A stretch of DNA of 64,000 nt. Source: Leptolyngbya sp. PCC 7375. Lineage in GTDB: Bacteria > Cyanobacteriota > Cyanobacteriia > Phormidesmidales > Phormidesmidaceae. The DNA lies in assembly GCF_000316115.1 (NCBI RefSeq), contig NZ_JH993797.1, forward strand, positions 3,582,486-3,646,485, read 5' to 3'. The translations under genes and the position numbers were made by a program. This document shows positions 26,561-35,178 of the stretch, in pieces. The notes under the pieces are model-generated. The model saw only the letters and a program-made list of their open reading frames with translations, did no database searches and was not told where the DNA came from. Each line of letters starts with the position of its first letter. Within the stretch, counting starts at the first letter, position 1.

Positions 26561-27916
26561 ATGGTAGAAGTTACCCAAATCGTTTCTCAAGCATCTCTTT
26601 CCTCAGAAGACTCCCCCAAGTTGCATCAACCATACAACTTGGGTGCTTTATGGAATATGAGCTTTGGCTTCCTTGGCATCCAGTTTGGCTGGGGATTGCA
26701 AATGGCCAACGGTAGCGCCATTTTTGAATCCCTGGGCGCAACTCCTCATCAGCTCCCCTTACTTTGGCTGGCTGCGCCCATGAGTGGTCTGTTGATACAG
26801 CCTGTGATTGGCTATTGGAGCGATCGCACCCATACACCGCTAGGGCGACGGCGACCCTACTTTTTAGGGGGCGCGCTCCTAAGTTCGATCGCACTGATTC
26901 TGCTGCCCAATGCATCGAGCCTATGGATAGCGGCAGGGCTGCTTTGGCTGCTAGATGCATCCGCTAACGTCAGCATGACCCCATTTCGCTCATTTGTGGC
27001 GGACTTGGTGCCTACAAAGCAGCAAACCCAGGGGTTTATTGTACAAAGTCTGCTCTGTGGCCTTGGGGCGGTGCTGGCATCAGCCATGCCGTGGTTAATA
27101 GCCCATCTGAATAATGACCCCTTCAGTGAGTTAGATACTGCCGTCATGGCAGGCCATATTCCACTGTCGATTAAGTTGTCCTTTTATTTAGGGGCAGCGG
27201 TGTTTTTGGGGAGCGTGGTGTGGACTGTGCTCACAACACCAGAGTCAAACGATATTAAGCCATCTTCGGTTTCTGAAGACGGTATGGTCAAACAAATTTG
27301 GGATGCGATCGCAACCATGCCGCCCACGATGCGACATCTGGCTTGGGTGCAATGCTTTAGCTGGCTAGGGGTATTTTGCATGTTCCTTTATTTGCCCCCA
27401 GCCATCGCCCATCATATTTTTGGTGCTGTGCCAGGTACACCACTTTATGCCAAAAGTGTTGAATGGTCAGGAGTTTGTTTAGCAGTCGACAATCTGGTGT
27501 GTTGTGTTGCCGCTCTAGGTATTTATAGTGTTGTTGCAAGATTAGGAGAACGCCACACCCACAGTCTTAGTCTGCTGTGTGGTGCTGTTGGATTAATCTC
27601 CATTAACTGGATTCATCAGCCAAAATTCTTATTATTGCCGATGATTGGCGTAGGCATTGCGATCGCCAGCATGCATTCACTACCCTATGCGCTGCTAACT
27701 AAATCCATTCCACCAGAAAAAAATTGCCTCTACATGGGCATTTTCAACTGCTTTATTGTGCTCCCCGAGATTGTTGCCTCTTTAGGGCTGGGTTGGGTGA
27801 TGACCTGTGTCGGTTGCGATCGGATTAGTATTGTCGTCCTTGGCGGTTTCTCAATGGCCATTGCAGCCGTTTTGGCGCAAAGGATTCCCCATCAGCAGGA
27901 AAACCTTATGCCATAG
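26561..27916 (+). CDS. MFS transporter, SLC45/sucrose-type
   Basis: A 451-residue major facilitator with about twelve hydrophobic helices. The loop 2-3 signature is GYWSDRTHTPLGRRRPY, typical of glycoside-pentoside-hexuronide and SLC45 sugar carriers, and the N-terminal helix has the pattern WGLQMAN. It is probably a cation-coupled sugar transporter in the cytoplasmic membrane; the substrate is unknown. The ATG at 26561 (MVEVTQIVSQ) precedes the first helix by about 30 residues. A HIP1-like site occurs at GYWSDR. Confidence 0.87.
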   Translation: MVEVTQIVSQASLSSEDSPKLHQPYNLGALWNMSFGFLGIQFGWGLQMANGSAIFESLGATPHQLPLLWLAAPMSGLLIQPVIGYWSDRTHTPLGRRRPYFLGGALLSSIALILLPNASSLWIAAGLLWLLDASANVSMTPFRSFVADLVPTKQQTQGFIVQSLLCGLGAVLASAMPWLIAHLNNDPFSELDTAVMAGHIPLSIKLSFYLGAAVFLGSVVWTVLTTPESNDIKPSSVSEDGMVKQIWDAIATMPPTMRHLAWVQCFSWLGVFCMFLYLPPAIAHHIFGAVPGTPLYAKSVEWSGVCLAVDNLVCCVAALGIYSVVARLGERHTHSLSLLCGAVGLISINWIHQPKFLLLPMIGVGIAIASMHSLPYALLTKSIPPEKNCLYMGIFNCFIVLPEIVASLGLGWVMTCVGCDRISIVVLGGFSMAIAAVLAQRIPHQQENLMP

Positions 27917-27927
27917 ATTTTATGCCA

Positions 27928-27961
27928 TAGGTAAGAAGGGTGAGCCATGCCCACCCTTCGA
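27928..27961 (+). terminator. Possible terminator hairpin after the MFS gene
   Basis: The arms gaagggtg and cacccttc form an 8-bp stem around a short loop. There is no convincing U-run after it, so confidence is low. Confidence 0.35.
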
Positions 27962-28105
27962 TGAATGGGAAACAATATCATTGCTGGTTTAAGTAATAAA
28001 GCGATCTAGCAAGATGGACCTACATCAGCATGTCTCAGGTTAAACCCTCTTGAGGATCAGCAACGCCACAACAATTAATGAGTAATTATTCTCACTTTGT
28101 TGTTT

Positions 28106-29188
28106 TTAATTTTTCAAGAAAGCGACTAGTTGCTCTAACTTATCCCAAGCGGCACCACTGGCAATAATCTCTTTTGCTTTGGTAACACCTTGAGCGCAGG
28201 CAGCTTCAAAGGTATCACCGGTAGCCACCTCCCCCACTTGCAAAGCCAGAGAGGCATTTAGGGCCACAGCTTCCTGCTGAGCCTGGGTTCCTTTCCCCTG
28301 AAGTACATTACGCAGGATGGTCATGTTTTCTTCTAGCTCGCCACCCCGCAGAGCAGCAATATCAGCATGGGCTAACCCCAAACGTTTCGGATCGATCACC
28401 TGAGTAGTCACCTGACCATTGGCTAAGAAAGCCACATCCGTTGCATCCCCCAATCCAGCTTCATCCAAACCCTCGCGACCATGGAGCACCATGGCTTGCC
28501 CCATACCTAACTGGTTTAACGCTTCGGCCATGGTAGAAATGACCGCTGGGTCGAATACACCAATGACCTGTCCCGTAGGCCGCAAGGGGTTAACCAATGG
28601 CCCCAGCAAGTTAAAGACAGTGCGAATTTTTAACGTGCCGCGCAGGGGCGCAACGGCCTTCATTGCTGGGTGCCAACCACGGGCAAACAGGAATGTCACC
28701 CCCACTTCCTTAACCGCTGCTTTAGCTTTTTCAGGGGATGTACTAAGATCCACACCTAAACCTTCCAGTACATCAGCTGAGCCCACCTTGCTGGATGCTG
28801 AGCGATTCCCATGCTTTACCACTGGGATACCGGCGGCGGCGGCCACAAACGTCACGGCGGTGGAAATATTAAATGTAGAGGCACCATCTCCACCAGTGCC
28901 ACAGGTATCGATGCGGGGTGTGGGCAACGAATCATCGGCCTCCATGCCCCCCAGGGACTGCCCTTGTAAGACATGGGCCATACCCGCTAGTTCATCGGCT
29001 GAGAAGCCCTTGGATTGCAAGGCCGCCAGGATCGCTCCGGACATGATCGGATCAATCGATTCCGTCAACCACCCTTGCATCAGTGATTCAGCTTGATCGA
29101 CCGAAAGGGAGTGCTTATCAATGAGCTGCTGTAGCAGGCTAGACCAGTTGGTTGTCATTGCGGTAGGGCGATTTAAGACTTCAGTCAA
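28106..29188 (-). CDS. trpD: Anthranilate phosphoribosyltransferase
   Basis: Transfers phosphoribose from PRPP to anthranilate in tryptophan synthesis. At 360 residues it is full length. The PRPP loop is DTCGTGGDGASTFNIS, and KHGNRSASSKVGSADVLE and FLFARGWHPAMKAVAPLR are diagnostic segments. No other trp gene is adjacent, which is normal for cyanobacteria. The ATG at 29188 gives a short extra N-terminal stretch before the helical domain. Confidence 0.96.
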   Translation of the reverse strand: MTEVLNRPTAMTTNWSSLLQQLIDKHSLSVDQAESLMQGWLTESIDPIMSGAILAALQSKGFSADELAGMAHVLQGQSLGGMEADDSLPTPRIDTCGTGGDGASTFNISTAVTFVAAAAGIPVVKHGNRSASSKVGSADVLEGLGVDLSTSPEKAKAAVKEVGVTFLFARGWHPAMKAVAPLRGTLKIRTVFNLLGPLVNPLRPTGQVIGVFDPAVISTMAEALNQLGMGQAMVLHGREGLDEAGLGDATDVAFLANGQVTTQVIDPKRLGLAHADIAALRGGELEENMTILRNVLQGKGTQAQQEAVALNASLALQVGEVATGDTFEAACAQGVTKAKEIIASGAAWDKLEQLVAFLKN

Positions 29189-29320
29189 TAACGCTACTAC
29201 AGAAGGGGGGAAAGCAACCTGTTTCTTAACAAGGGATTGATGGTTGCTGCATCCATAGTGTCTATGTAACGGACATGAGTATTCTGAATTAAGAGAAATT
29301 ATCTATTAATATTGGGTTAC

Positions 29321-30172
29321 TTAGTAGTTTTGAAGAGCTAGAGTCAAATTTTCAATAAATCGGGCTCGGACGTCTTCTGGGCCGATGATGATACAGTCTG
29401 GGTCATAGCGGCGGATTTCTCGAAAAAACCAGAAGGTATTTTGAATCTGTCTTGTAACTCGTCGAATTTGTTGTTCAGGAAGCCATTCGTTTGTGAGATC
29501 AGCTCCCTTTTTTGAACGATAGGCAACAGCTAGGCGGTTAATTAAATGAAATTCAACCTCAATGTGATCAAGCTGAGGTTTCCACTGTGCTTCGATTGGG
29601 GTAATAACGGCTTCGTTGGGAATGCGATCTAACCGCAGGCACCAATTGTGATGTAACGCTGCAATATCTTGGTTACCTTGGGTTTCATCGCACCAACAGT
29701 CGAGATATTGGCGATCTTCGTGGCGCTGAATGATGGCATGGCGTACGGTAAAGCTCCAAATTCGGTCGGCGGCGTCTTGATAGGTGAGGCGAAAAGGTCG
29801 CACTTGGCGAATAAAGCTATCGATATGAGTGCGCCAGGGTGGACCTGGATGGTCTACCCAAGTTTGGATCTCTTGTCTTAAGGGGTGGTTTAATTCGCTG
29901 CGTTCTAGTAACAGGTGGGCCAGTTCCATAGCTTCGTTGAAATACCCACCATCTTTGAGGAGATTGAGGGCTTGGTTGAGGGTGGTGGTGCGATCGCAAC
30001 TCCAGTCGTGGTTATTGGCTATCAGCAGCTTGCCATTAGCAATTGCTTTGATAAGTTTTGAAACGTTTGGTTTGTCCCCCCAGGTTTGGCCAAACTCCAT
30101 TGCTAAAGCCTCTAGCTGGGCTTTTTCATGGTCAGAAATAGTCAGGGTAATGGAGGGACGTTTGCGTACCAT
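29321..30172 (-). CDS. WYL-domain transcriptional regulator of the CRISPR locus
   Basis: A 283-residue regulator, divergent from cas3. The N-terminal 50 residues (PSITLTISDHEKAQLEALAM ... PNVSKLIKAI) resemble a ribbon-helix-helix-type DNA-binding segment rather than the helix-turn-helix seen in most WYL proteins. The C-terminal half is a WYL domain (for example RLTYQDAADRIWSFTVRH) and ends with the usual WYL C-terminal extension. A WYL-type repressor at this position controls a type I-D locus in Synechocystis, so the same role is likely here. WYL domains bind nucleic acid or small ligands. Confidence 0.85.
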   Translation of the reverse strand: MVRKRPSITLTISDHEKAQLEALAMEFGQTWGDKPNVSKLIKAIANGKLLIANNHDWSCDRTTTLNQALNLLKDGGYFNEAMELAHLLLERSELNHPLRQEIQTWVDHPGPPWRTHIDSFIRQVRPFRLTYQDAADRIWSFTVRHAIIQRHEDRQYLDCWCDETQGNQDIAALHHNWCLRLDRIPNEAVITPIEAQWKPQLDHIEVEFHLINRLAVAYRSKKGADLTNEWLPEQQIRRVTRQIQNTFWFFREIRRYDPDCIIIGPEDVRARFIENLTLALQNY

Positions 30173-30321
30173 GGTGACTTCTGTAAAAGTGCAAGTGCAC
30201 TTTGCAGCTTCAGCTATTGAATGATTCTATTTTCCTTGCCATCATAAGCACAGTCAACAAGGCACGTGCACTAAAGCATTGTGTTTGATGATGGTTTACG
30301 AAAAAATGCCAGCACCTAGCT
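30173..30321. promoter_or_regulatory. Divergent WYL regulator/cas3 promoter with repeated motif
   Basis: The 149-bp space contains agtgcaagtgcac at 30188-30200 and, on the opposite strand, agtgcacgtgc at 30262-30272. The two are 10/11 identical over their shared length and are inverted relative to each other. This is what a dimeric or tetrameric regulator's operators would look like. They are good candidates for WYL binding sites; this is inference. Confidence 0.5.
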
Positions 30322-32496
30322 ATGGTTTCGATTCAGCTTAAACCCGTTTATTCTTGCCCAGCTGACAATATTCCAGCCAGTATTACATTGCCTGCGACTT
30401 GGAGGTTGGCATGGCATCAGGTTGAAACCTTGAACGCATTGCACAGCTCTGATGTAGATGTAGTGTTCAACACGGCAATGACTGGGGATGGGAAAAGTCT
30501 TGCCGCCTATTTAGATATCTTGCAAGGAAACAGCTGCGCTATTGGTCTGTACCCAACTAATGCTCTGGCCAGAGATCAAGAGATTCAAATCCAGGACTAT
30601 ATTGCTAAATTTCAGCCATCCAATGAGCCAAGAGTCAATCGCCTTAGTGGTCCAGAGTTAGAGATTTATGCGGAGAATGAAGGATTAAGGAAAGGTAGTG
30701 CGATCGCAACCCGCTCTGGCCAATCGGAAGTGCTCATTACTAACCCTGATATTTTCCACTATTTGCATCGTGGAGCCTACTTAACTGACAAAGAAACTCC
30801 CGATAAACTCTGGAATCGGATTGACAAGGACTTTGATCTGTTCATCTTCGACGAATTCCATGTGTTTGCAGCTCCCCAAGTGGCCAGCGTACTCAACACA
30901 ATGTTGTTGATCCGAGTAACAAATCGCCATAAGAAGTTTTTGTTTCTGTCAGCCACACCCAACGCAGCACTTTTGAAACGGCTAGATGCGGCTGGCTTTA
31001 AATATTGTGTTATCAATCCCTCTGATGCCGACAAATACAAATTTCCAGATACACAAGCTGAAGAAACTGAGCTGAAAGCTAAGCATTGGCGACAGGTGGC
31101 ACGACCCATTAATTTGGCATTTGTGGCCATGGAACCAACATCCAAGGCATCTGAAACTTGGCTCAGGGAAAATCAAGAGTCTATTCTTGAACAGTTTCTA
31201 AATCATTCTGGCAGTAAGGGAGCCATTATCCTTAACTCGATCGCTGCTGTAAAACGACTAATGCCATTGTTCAGAGAGCTTTTTGCTCACCATGGTCTAA
31301 CAGTTCGAGAGAATACAGGGTTATCAGGTCAGCAGGAGAAAACAGAATCTCTGGCGGCTGACTTGGTGATTGGCACAAGCACCATCGATGTCGGTGTGGA
31401 CTTCAAGATTAATTTCCTGATCTTTGAGTCTTCAGATGCGGGCAATTTTATTCAGCGATTGGGGCGTTTAGGCCGCCACGATGGCTACACAAAAGACGGT
31501 CAGGACATTACGTTTGATGGGTTTCGCGCCTATGCCTTGGTGCCCAACTTTTTTGTGGAGCGGTTGTTTGCTGGGGAAGATGCTGTTTTGGCAGATGGGG
31601 GGATGTGCGATCGCATTCAATTCCAAAATTTAATCCGTGAAAAGTATCGACAAATCAACAACTTTGAAGGTTACTACAAACGCTGGGGCGGAGTTCAGTC
31701 CTTTTACCTTGCCAAACAGCTCCAGAAGCCCGATATTCAAAATCAGTATGCAGGCTCTCTACAAAAGTTCTGTACCAGCTGTGAAAAAACCTTTAATATC
31801 CAGCTCAAGCGAGTTGCAGGGCAGCTTAGTGGCTGGGCTAAAGACTGGCAAACACTGTCTGGCCAAAAGAGCGGTAACCCCATTGCAGAAGATGCCCGCA
31901 GTTTTCGGGGTTCTAGTCCATTACAGTGCGGATTGTATGACTTAACCGAGGCGTACGAACCGGATCGGTTTAAGACCTATGACTTGCCTGGTGTACTGAG
32001 CAATCTAGACATTGAAATGTGGAGTAAGTCGGCTTTTTTAAGCACGCTCAAGGAAAGTGCTAAACGCACAGGGCAACCCATTCCAAAAGGTCGATTTCGC
32101 CATTGCCTGGGGTTTATGAAGCTACGTGGCTACCGCGAGGAACGGTTGAATTGGACATTTACCTATCCTGGTGACCTTCAGCCCATTGCCGATGAGTGGA
32201 AAGTTCAGGTTCTGCAAGGCTTGCAGGTCTGGCAGCCTGATAATCCATGGGTGGGCAGCATCAACCGAAGACTTAAGCAGCAGGCCTTGGTTTGCTATGT
32301 GTTGCGTAAGCCTATGCGGGAAGTCCGCTTGCGTTTAAGGCTACCGATGCACTTTCAGATTTATCCCATTAGCGATGCTGGTAGCATTCACGATGCTAAT
32401 GCGCCCTACTCGGTGGCATTTGGGCAATCGGCATTATTGATTGATACCTTGGTGTACCAATTCAAGCGCGATGGAGGTGAGATATGGGTTGCTTAA
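30322..32496 (+). CDS. cas3: Type I-D CRISPR helicase Cas3 (no HD domain)
   Basis: A 724-residue DExH helicase. The Walker A is TGDGKS (residues 54-59), Walker B DEFH (177-180), motif III LFLSATPN, and motif VI QRLGRLGRH. No HD nuclease domain is present; in subtype I-D this is carried by Cas10d. The protein would be recruited by the target-bound effector and translocate along the displaced strand. Unlike in ordinary I-D operons, cas10d does not follow directly: 3.85 kb of other material separates them. The gene is the first of the locus and shares its promoter region with the WYL regulator. Confidence 0.93.
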   Translation: MVSIQLKPVYSCPADNIPASITLPATWRLAWHQVETLNALHSSDVDVVFNTAMTGDGKSLAAYLDILQGNSCAIGLYPTNALARDQEIQIQDYIAKFQPSNEPRVNRLSGPELEIYAENEGLRKGSAIATRSGQSEVLITNPDIFHYLHRGAYLTDKETPDKLWNRIDKDFDLFIFDEFHVFAAPQVASVLNTMLLIRVTNRHKKFLFLSATPNAALLKRLDAAGFKYCVINPSDADKYKFPDTQAEETELKAKHWRQVARPINLAFVAMEPTSKASETWLRENQESILEQFLNHSGSKGAIILNSIAAVKRLMPLFRELFAHHGLTVRENTGLSGQQEKTESLAADLVIGTSTIDVGVDFKINFLIFESSDAGNFIQRLGRLGRHDGYTKDGQDITFDGFRAYALVPNFFVERLFAGEDAVLADGGMCDRIQFQNLIREKYRQINNFEGYYKRWGGVQSFYLAKQLQKPDIQNQYAGSLQKFCTSCEKTFNIQLKRVAGQLSGWAKDWQTLSGQKSGNPIAEDARSFRGSSPLQCGLYDLTEAYEPDRFKTYDLPGVLSNLDIEMWSKSAFLSTLKESAKRTGQPIPKGRFRHCLGFMKLRGYREERLNWTFTYPGDLQPIADEWKVQVLQGLQVWQPDNPWVGSINRRLKQQALVCYVLRKPMREVRLRLRLPMHFQIYPISDAGSIHDANAPYSVAFGQSALLIDTLVYQFKRDGGEIWVA

Positions 32497-32856
32497 AAAT
32501 CCAAAGTGGGAAAGGAGGCGACTTGGAAAATGGAAAGTCATGTTTCAATTCCTCTGAGGAATTAGCCGCAGTTCTTTGCTACAGCGACTTTCAACCTTTC
32601 CCACATACCAATGGTACCAGCTATATTCCGCTATGCATACAATGGAGGCGTTATGACATTCTAATTTCCTTAGGCTAGAATCACAGGTAATGAATTCACA
32701 AAGCTGACCGTGATGTCACACCCTAACCCTGACCTAACCTTACTGCGCAACCTGATTGATCTTATTGAGAAAGAAAGGACACGAAACAACTTTCGCGACA
32801 AGCGCCTAGAGAGTACGGAAGGAAGAGTTGATCAATTAGAAGACAGGGTTGCAGAT

Positions 32857-34552
32857 GGGTGCGGCTCTTTCTCTGTAAAGCATTAAGCAGTCAAGAATCT
32901 CTCCGGTTCGAGAAACTTATTGGCATGATTGCGTTTGAACTCTTGGACTTTGTGAAACTCCCAATAGGCCTCGAAATCATCACTGGCTCTGAGTGCGCGA
33001 ATCCGCAGAACGGCTTCAGCACGATCTAAGCGCCAGCGGGCACCGGTGATCTCCATGCGGTCATTGACTAAATGCCTGCACGCGCCTTCAATCACACCTG
33101 AGGCAATGGGATACCCCCGATCTAAGTACTCGTCATACAACAAATACGGCCGATTTTTCAACAAATAATCAGCGCACTTGTCAACGTTCTCTCGTGCTTT
33201 TGTGTCTAGATTTTGTAGGGTGGCGCTACGCCGAATACCGGCCGCCACATCACTGGCTTTACCTTGTAGAATGCGTAAGGCTCTCTCTTGGACCCAAGTC
33301 TCGGCCTCCTCACTACCAGATGAGAAGAAACAAAAAGCCGCTTTCCAAACATATTCGAGAACATGAATGAAATCGAGCACGATAGTCACCGTCACGTCTT
33401 GCTTTCGGGCCATGGCGTTGAGTGTGGCTAATTGATGGAGTTCACCATCTACCAGGACAACCCAGTCGCGTTGATGGTCCGGGTCTCGAGTCGAGGCTTC
33501 GACAAACGCATGTTCAATGACCGTTTTAGCGTCTTGCTCAACACTGGCCCACACTCGTTTGTCACTAATCACTGGTCGCACGGGCGGGTCCCGTTGGTCA
33601 CCGATGATATCGTCGGCTTGACGGGGGTATCGAGGCACATGATACACCGATGCGACTGTGGCCATTCGTTTACGCTGACGCTTTTGACCGGGACTTAAGC
33701 GAGTACGTTTTGACGGTGAGTCCTTGGCCTTTTGAGCGGCTTTGGCCGTGGCTTCTCGCAGATCTGATGGATGCATCACAATCCCCTTACCATCAGTGGT
33801 AATCACTAATAGCTCATCACTGGCAACTCGTCGGTCTATCGCCCGTTGAGCATAAAAGTCCTCAAAGTCTTGGGCCACTTTTACCGTCACCTCTTCACAT
33901 TGGCGTTTACCAATCGCCCCCCCTGTCGTCGAGCTTATGGTCCGACTCGTTTCTGAAAACGATACTTTCGACGCTTCCACCGCGACTCGTTTTCGGAGTT
34001 CATCCGAGTATTTGTCCGGCGGCAAATTCAAGATCCCATCTGACGGGTACAGGGCACTGACCTCAGGTTTTTGGGTGCTGTATCCCACTCGGTTTAAGGT
34101 CACTTCCCCAAACAGCGTTTCGAGGTTCCGTTGGGTCTGTTTTCGACGATGGGGGCGGGTTTCTCCATCGCTACCGACGACCTCGCTTTGGTAGTCCTCT
34201 GATGCGTAACGCAAGTCGAGATGGCCTTGATATAACCGTCGCAAAAGTTCTGTGCCCGACTCATGGATATAACGTTCTAGTTTTCCATGCTCCCAATTTT
34301 GGCTATCAGCTGAACTCAACCTATCGACGAGTTCATTAAACTGCGCTAACGCTGACTCAAAAAAGCTAAGACTTAGGTCTGTTGGCATGATTCGAATGGA
34401 GAGGATACAGGCACACGAGACAATTATTTTTTTCGTCGAATCTATCTCTTTTTTGAGAGATAGATTGAACTTTCAGACCCCTAAAATCTACCAAATTCTA
34501 TTCAATAGACTTAATCTGCGTTGCAAACCTTTACCCTAAAAGAATCACACCC
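32857..34552 (-). mobile_element. ISKra4-family insertion sequence, complete copy 2
   Basis: A 1,696-bp element. The left inverted repeat (from 32857) starts gggtgcggctcttt and the right one, read in reverse from 34552, starts gggtgtgattcttt; 17 of 24 positions match. The flanks carry gttgcag on each side (32848-32854 and 34553-34559); if the target duplication is 9 bp, it reads gttgcagat against gttgcagtt with one change. It interrupts a small coiled-coil gene inside the CRISPR locus. It differs from copy 1 at only two of 1,539 comparable positions by eye, so one copy arose from the other recently. Confidence 0.93.
32883..34388 (-). CDS. ISKra4 family transposase
   Basis: The complete 501-residue transposase, ATG at 34388 and stop at 32883. 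It opens MPTDLSLSFFESALAQFNEL, carries a basic stretch RLSPGQKRQRKRMATVASVY in its middle, then VLVDGELHQLATLNA, FIHVLEYVWKAAF and, near the end, GVIEGACRHLVNDRMEITGA. No frameshift is present, so it should be functional. It is transcribed against the cas genes. Only 26 bp separate its stop codon from the element's left end. Confidence 0.93.
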   Translation of the reverse strand: MPTDLSLSFFESALAQFNELVDRLSSADSQNWEHGKLERYIHESGTELLRRLYQGHLDLRYASEDYQSEVVGSDGETRPHRRKQTQRNLETLFGEVTLNRVGYSTQKPEVSALYPSDGILNLPPDKYSDELRKRVAVEASKVSFSETSRTISSTTGGAIGKRQCEEVTVKVAQDFEDFYAQRAIDRRVASDELLVITTDGKGIVMHPSDLREATAKAAQKAKDSPSKRTRLSPGQKRQRKRMATVASVYHVPRYPRQADDIIGDQRDPPVRPVISDKRVWASVEQDAKTVIEHAFVEASTRDPDHQRDWVVLVDGELHQLATLNAMARKQDVTVTIVLDFIHVLEYVWKAAFCFFSSGSEEAETWVQERALRILQGKASDVAAGIRRSATLQNLDTKARENVDKCADYLLKNRPYLLYDEYLDRGYPIASGVIEGACRHLVNDRMEITGARWRLDRAEAVLRIRALRASDDFEAYWEFHKVQEFKRNHANKFLEPERFLTA

Positions 34553-34700
34553 GTTGCAGTTTTAGAAGCAGTAGTTTCTGATCTGAGACATAGAGTAGAT
34601 CGGAATGCAGAATTGGAATACATGGTGCACCCAGATTCATCGGATGGTAACCCAATGTGTAATTACAAATCGAGGAATTAGACCCAAAGATATCCCCGTT

Positions 34701-34793
34701 ATGACAGTCCAAATCCTGCGAAAAAAATTATGACAGACCAATATCATCAGATGATTGAATCTGGTATTTTGGCGGACCGGAACCACATTGAAC
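34701..34793 (+). pseudogene. 5' fragment of a Uma2 gene
   Basis: The sequence from atgacagtccaaatcctgcg to about 34793 is nearly the same as the first 90 bp of the intact Uma2 gene at 35737, with a stop (tga) introduced after LRKKL. It lies 19 bp after the stop of the interrupted coiled-coil gene, the place where the intact Uma2 gene would originally have started. It looks like a duplicate left behind when the RAYT block entered. Confidence 0.75.
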
Positions 34794-34810
34794 AAACATG
34801 ATCAAAATGT

Positions 34811-35178
34811 TATATGCCATTAACCCACAATAATCACCACAACCAACAATCCCGTAGGGGCGGGGTCCTCCCGCCCAGTGCAAAAAACATCGCCTTTCCC
34901 AATCGGTTGAAATAGTCATGATAAATATATGGTGCAAATCATCACATTGGGCAACGGAAACCTGTTTCACGTTTGGAATGGGAATTTTGGATATGTTGTG
35001 TGCATTTGAATCATCATTTTTTGCGTAATGGTTGGAATGGGAATTTTGGGGATGTTGCGTGCATTTGAATCATCATTTTTTGCGTAATGGTTGGAATGGG
35101 AATTTTGGGGATGTTGCGTGCATGCTGCATTGGGCGAGGAGACCTCGCCCCTACGTATGGTTTGGACTATGGCATATA
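34811..35178. repeat. Inverted REP-like pair upstream of the RAYT gene
   Basis: Outer arms tatatgccat (34811-34820) and atggcatata (35169-35178) are exact complements; the second includes the start codon of the transposase. Inner arms at 34854-34882 (starting gtaggggcggggtcctcccg) and 35126-35154 (ending gacctcgcccctac) match in 24 of 29 positions when one is reversed. Each inner arm is itself a palindrome around a GC-rich stem. Paired REP-like palindromes next to a RAYT gene are the expected substrate of that enzyme. Confidence 0.65.
34973..35121. repeat. 59-bp tandem repeat, 2.5 copies
   Basis: Units start ttggaatgggaattttgg at 34973, 35032 and 35091. The second and third are identical as far as the third extends; the first differs at a few positions. 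The repeat lies inside the REP pair and just upstream of the RAYT gene. Confidence 0.9.

Larger units (their letters stand above)
32713..34681 (+). pseudogene. Small coiled-coil protein gene split by the insertion sequence
   Basis: The 5' part (32713-32856) encodes MSHPNPDLTLLRNLIDLIEK, then RTRNNFRDKRLESTEGRVDQ and LEDRVA. The 3' part (from 34553 to the stop at 34679-34681) resumes in frame as VAVLEAVVSDLRHRVDRNAE and ends PMCNYKSRN. Removing the element together with one copy of the flanking gttgcag restores a single frame of about 87 codons with a heptad-like region (LEDRVAVLEAVVSDLRHRVD). No family is recognised. The ancestral stop lies 19 bp before a Uma2-type start codon, so this was probably the upstream gene of a small-protein/Uma2 pair. 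As it stands, the frame runs into the element and stops at 32884-32886. Confidence 0.75.

Noticed and set aside
32484..32678. 64-codon frame overlapping the cas3 end
   Set aside because: It has no family resemblance and no proper ribosome binding site; its first 13 bases lie inside cas3.
34970..35121. 59-bp repeats as a second CRISPR array
   Set aside because: Units are directly tandem without unique spacers and have no link to the array repeat.
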